Assembly: GCA_033063855.1 (NCBI GenBank)
Contig: CP093829.1
Span: forward strand, 7,822,243 to 7,886,242
Length of the DNA stretch: 64,000 nt
Direction of reading: 5' to 3'
From: Smittia aterrima
Lineage: Eukaryota > Arthropoda > Insecta > Diptera > Chironomidae
The notes under the pieces are model-generated. The model was not told where the DNA came from and did no database searches. It saw nothing but the letters and a program-made list of their open reading frames with translations. Every line of letters begins with the position of its first letter. The first letter of the stretch is position 1. This document shows, piece by piece, positions 60,752-64,000 of the stretch. The position numbers and the translations under genes were made by a program.

Positions 60752-63700
60752 TTTTACTTGAACCTGTTGAGCTTTTTCTCGCCGTTTTCTTTTCATTTTC
60801 TTTCTTCGTTTGAAGGGTCTTCATTACGTAATCTTTCTTATTCTTCTCTAAGCTACAAATTGTCTTTGCATAGCAGCGAGGGGTAAAAAAAGGCAACCGA
60901 AAACTTTCCTTTTGTCCATTTAACGACCAAAAGCGTTAAAAGTGTTCCGTTTTGTGACGAAATCGCTTCGATTATTTTTGGGATTCAAACTGCCGTCGAG
61001 AATGTTTGGAATAATTATCAGAATTTCAAATGTAAATAAAGCAAATGCAATTAAACTTCTCCTCCAGTTGAGTCAAGAGAGAGAGAGAGCGAGGAATGCT
61101 TTTCGTAGTTGAACAAGCACGAAGTAATTAATTAGGTCGAAATGCAATAATTAGGAATGTTTGCCGTCAGCTTGAGAGTGAAGGAATTTTTTTTTAAACT
61201 TCTCGAACTGCAACTCGGCTTGAGAAAAAAATGCGGAAAATATTTTCTGCTCAACCCTCATTTCTGACAACTTTTAAATTGTGTTTAATTTAATCTGACA
61301 TAGCGAAGGCTTCAGGACTACCCTCATTACGGTTTCAAGAATCAAGAGTTCCCTTCGAGTTGAGAGTAAAACGAAGTTTTCCGTCGAGATAGTCAACCAA
61401 ACTCAACTTGGACTTGTATGATGCGAATTGCACATTCTCACCATTCAGAATTGTTAGGCAAACATGCAAACAACTTGAAGCACTTTACAAGCAAGATAAG
61501 TGACCGAAAAAAGGCAAATGAATTCAACAACATCGAGAGTGTGAAACTCAAGAATGCTTAAACTACTTCCACTGAATTCTTTCAACTTAAGTGTTTAAAG
61601 TGTCAACTATTATTTTCACTGTTTATTCTTACTCGTTAAAACTTCATTCAAGCTCTTGAATTCTTTGTGTAACTTGAGCGAAAGATTTATGGAAAAACTT
61701 TCTGCTTCAGATTCAAAGCCGAACTTAAGTAATCATAATAAGTTCTCTTTCGAATTCTTAATGAATTAAGTAGTTAAAGGAATTTCCATTTAAAGAGAAA
61801 TCTTCACAAAGAAGGAAAAGTCAAATAAATTTTACAAAAATCAGAAAATAAATTTCATATCAAAGATTAAATCCCTCAAGTGATTCACGTCTAAACTTCT
61901 CCCTCAAAAATAAAAGGTTTCTCCCTTTAAAAGTTCAATGAATTTCCATCCAACTGGCATGTGAATAATGGGCTCGCCGGAAGGCTCTTCAAAGGGTGTG
62001 AAGGGTTTGAAAGAGTCTGCGAGACCCGAGAGAAGAGTGTCGTGAAACATCAGCAGCTAGCAAGCGATGGGAGATAGAAAATAAGCAAGTATGATGTAAT
62101 TACTGATGATTTATGTTTTTGATGCTCCCTCGAGTCGATATAAATCACTTCAAATATTTAAAAAAAGGATAAGAGAGGAGAGAATTTCGGCTTTGATTTA
62201 TTAAATATTTATTGCTCTGTGGGCGAGTAGAGACATCAAGGGAGTTGATGGGAGGGAAGTTTGTGTGCTTTAAAGTGATTTTGGGTATCGCTTGATAGGC
62301 AGATTCAAACAGCGGAGGGCAAACAGAAAGTCCCACGACGAGCCTCAAAGAACGAGAACACGAACGACACCCAAAATCAAATAAGACACTGGCGTATGAA
62401 ATATTAATGTCAGAATAGTTAAAGCTCCACATCGCACCCTTTCAATAAAGTTTTGTGCCTCCGTAAAACGAGAAAATTCAATTCCCATTTCATGAATTGT
62501 CAATTGTGCGAGAGCAATCCTCATATGAAGGAACAAAGCACGCACGAGAGCGAATGATATATTCCCGAAAATTCCGCGAGAACAGAATTACATTCCACTC
62601 GATGCTGTAGCGAGTAGAATGGAGAATTTCCGTTTGGCGTAAAGCTGGAAACGTCAACGATAAAGTTAATTCACTCATGTTACAATGATGCGTGAAACTT
62701 TATTTCGACAACTTCAGATAATAATATTTATCATGAGATTTTCGTCGGCTTGGTTGTGGCGGCAATTTGTAAATATTTGAATTAAATTGGAAGTGTGATA
62801 AGTCTATTTGAGTTGATAGAGGAGTCTCCCTCACTTGAATTTAGTTTTCAAAGAGTCGACGACTAGACTCACAAATCAAGTTGATTCTTATTTTTATTCG
62901 CATGCTCGTAGAGCGAAGCAATACACTCGAGGCATCCTGAATTATTTATATATCTCTTGGATTTACTTCGGGGCTAATTTCAGTCGAGTAGTTTTTGCCT
63001 TAGAAATTATGAGATAATGAACTCATAGCGCAGTCCGTTTGTCAATACCTTCATACACTGAACATGAAAGATTAATCATCACGTCGTGAAATAAGTATGA
63101 AGAGAATTTTTGTTTCTGAAGAAACAGCAATCGATTCGAGTCTTTCCATCACGTAGATTGTATATTGTCTCTGTTATTAGAGCCGTAATTGCGTGTGTTC
63201 AGTTAAGTCATCGCCGACAGGACACACGAATAGGAAATGTCAAAAATAATTTCGTTCATATCCGAGCACCAGAAGCAGGGACGACGAAGAGAGTGTCATG
63301 GGAGTCCACATAATGAATCGAATGTAATGCGAACAAATTCCAAGATTAAACCGCTAATCTGTCGCATTAATTTTCGATTGCAATCCTATCAGACTGCGTT
63401 AATTTCAACGCAATGTTCACACCCGAAATATATTTTTAAAAAGTAATGTTTTATGTTTAAAATAATGATTATTATTCACATTCATTATTTCACCGAGACT
63501 GGAGAAATTATTGTTGTAAAACAGTGAAAATTATGGTAATTTGTAGAGGAGGGCGAGCTCGTTTCAAAATTTATGTAGCGCTACATAGCAATTTTTCAAA
63601 AGAATAATTCATGAGTTTCGTGCCTAAAAAAAAGGCGTCATGCATGCAAAAGCCTGCGAGATGCTGAAGGCGACAACGGGACGTGAACAATAGTAAACTT

Positions 63701-64000
63701 AAAAGTGTCATTCGCTTGCTCTTAAACTAGATCATAAAATGATAAATCATCACTTCCATATGCCTCGATGTGAGAGTAGAAAGCGTCACGATATAAATTT
63801 AGCTCATACATCATTTGTTAAAGTAGTTGATGGCTCAAACATTTGGGAATTATTTTCTAGATTTGACGAAGCGTCTCGCTCCTCGCAAAACGCAAAATAT
63901 TCATTTGTTCTCCTATTTGTCTGCTTTTGCCACTCGAAATGCCTGGAAAATGCTTTAGAGAGCTTGCTCTTAGTTGTGAACTTTTTTTTTATTTCCATGA
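60752..64000. other. About 3.2 kb without a supported gene
   Basis: AT-rich sequence with a GA run near 61076-61091 and only short frames on both strands. No domain, tRNA or repeat family was recognised up to the right edge. Confidence 0.55.

Noticed and set aside
8135..64000. tRNA genes, known miRNA seeds and transposon termini in the gaps
   Set aside because: I looked for B-box-like motifs, common insect miRNA sequences and terminal repeats by eye and found no convincing match; a covariance-model and repeat-library search would decide.

Overview
The window is eukaryotic and most likely from a nematoceran fly, probably a non-biting midge (Chironomidae). The reasons are AT-rich DNA, many introns of only about 55-90 bp with GT..AG ends, insect-type orthologues (mRpS17, Fcp1, elg1, bbc), and a lineage-type F-box/LRR-like gene. 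The species assignment is inference; no search was run.

Layout. 1-8130 is gene-dense: the 3' end of an unidentified gene, mRpS17 (+), a divergent F-box-like gene (+), Fcp1 (CTD phosphatase, -), then elg1/ATAD5 (+). Fcp1 and elg1 are head to head across 347 bp that contains a perfect E2F-type motif. The F-box-like gene sits between two copies of a 134-bp, about 95% identical direct repeat made of the mRpS17/Fcp1 tail-to-tail junction. One copy is a decayed piece of the Fcp1 3' end. 8131-25398 is about 17 kb with no gene I can support. 25399-26768 is bbc, a choline/ethanolamine phosphotransferase with four exons. About 26769-36020 has no supported internal exon except a possible ATG-only first exon at 33214. 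36021-43871 holds 13 exons of a large single-pass membrane protein with LDLa and CUB modules. After another 7.4 kb without genes, 51258-53736 (-) encodes a 748-residue protein that I read as a shortened, divergent CBP/p300-type histone acetyltransferase. A small three-exon gene of unknown function lies at 60143-60525, and the rest is non-coding.

The genes do not form one pathway. Shared themes are transcription and chromatin (Fcp1, the CBP-like protein), replication-fork maintenance (elg1), mitochondrial translation (mRpS17), membrane lipid synthesis (bbc) and cell-surface recognition (LDLa/CUB protein). The items most worth following are the stand-alone CBP-like acetyltransferase with an intact-looking active site and a degenerate bromodomain, the recent duplication that brackets the F-box-like gene, and the large LDLa/CUB receptor-like protein. 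No transposon, CRISPR array, rRNA or tRNA was found with confidence. All splice sites were placed by eye from reading frame and consensus.
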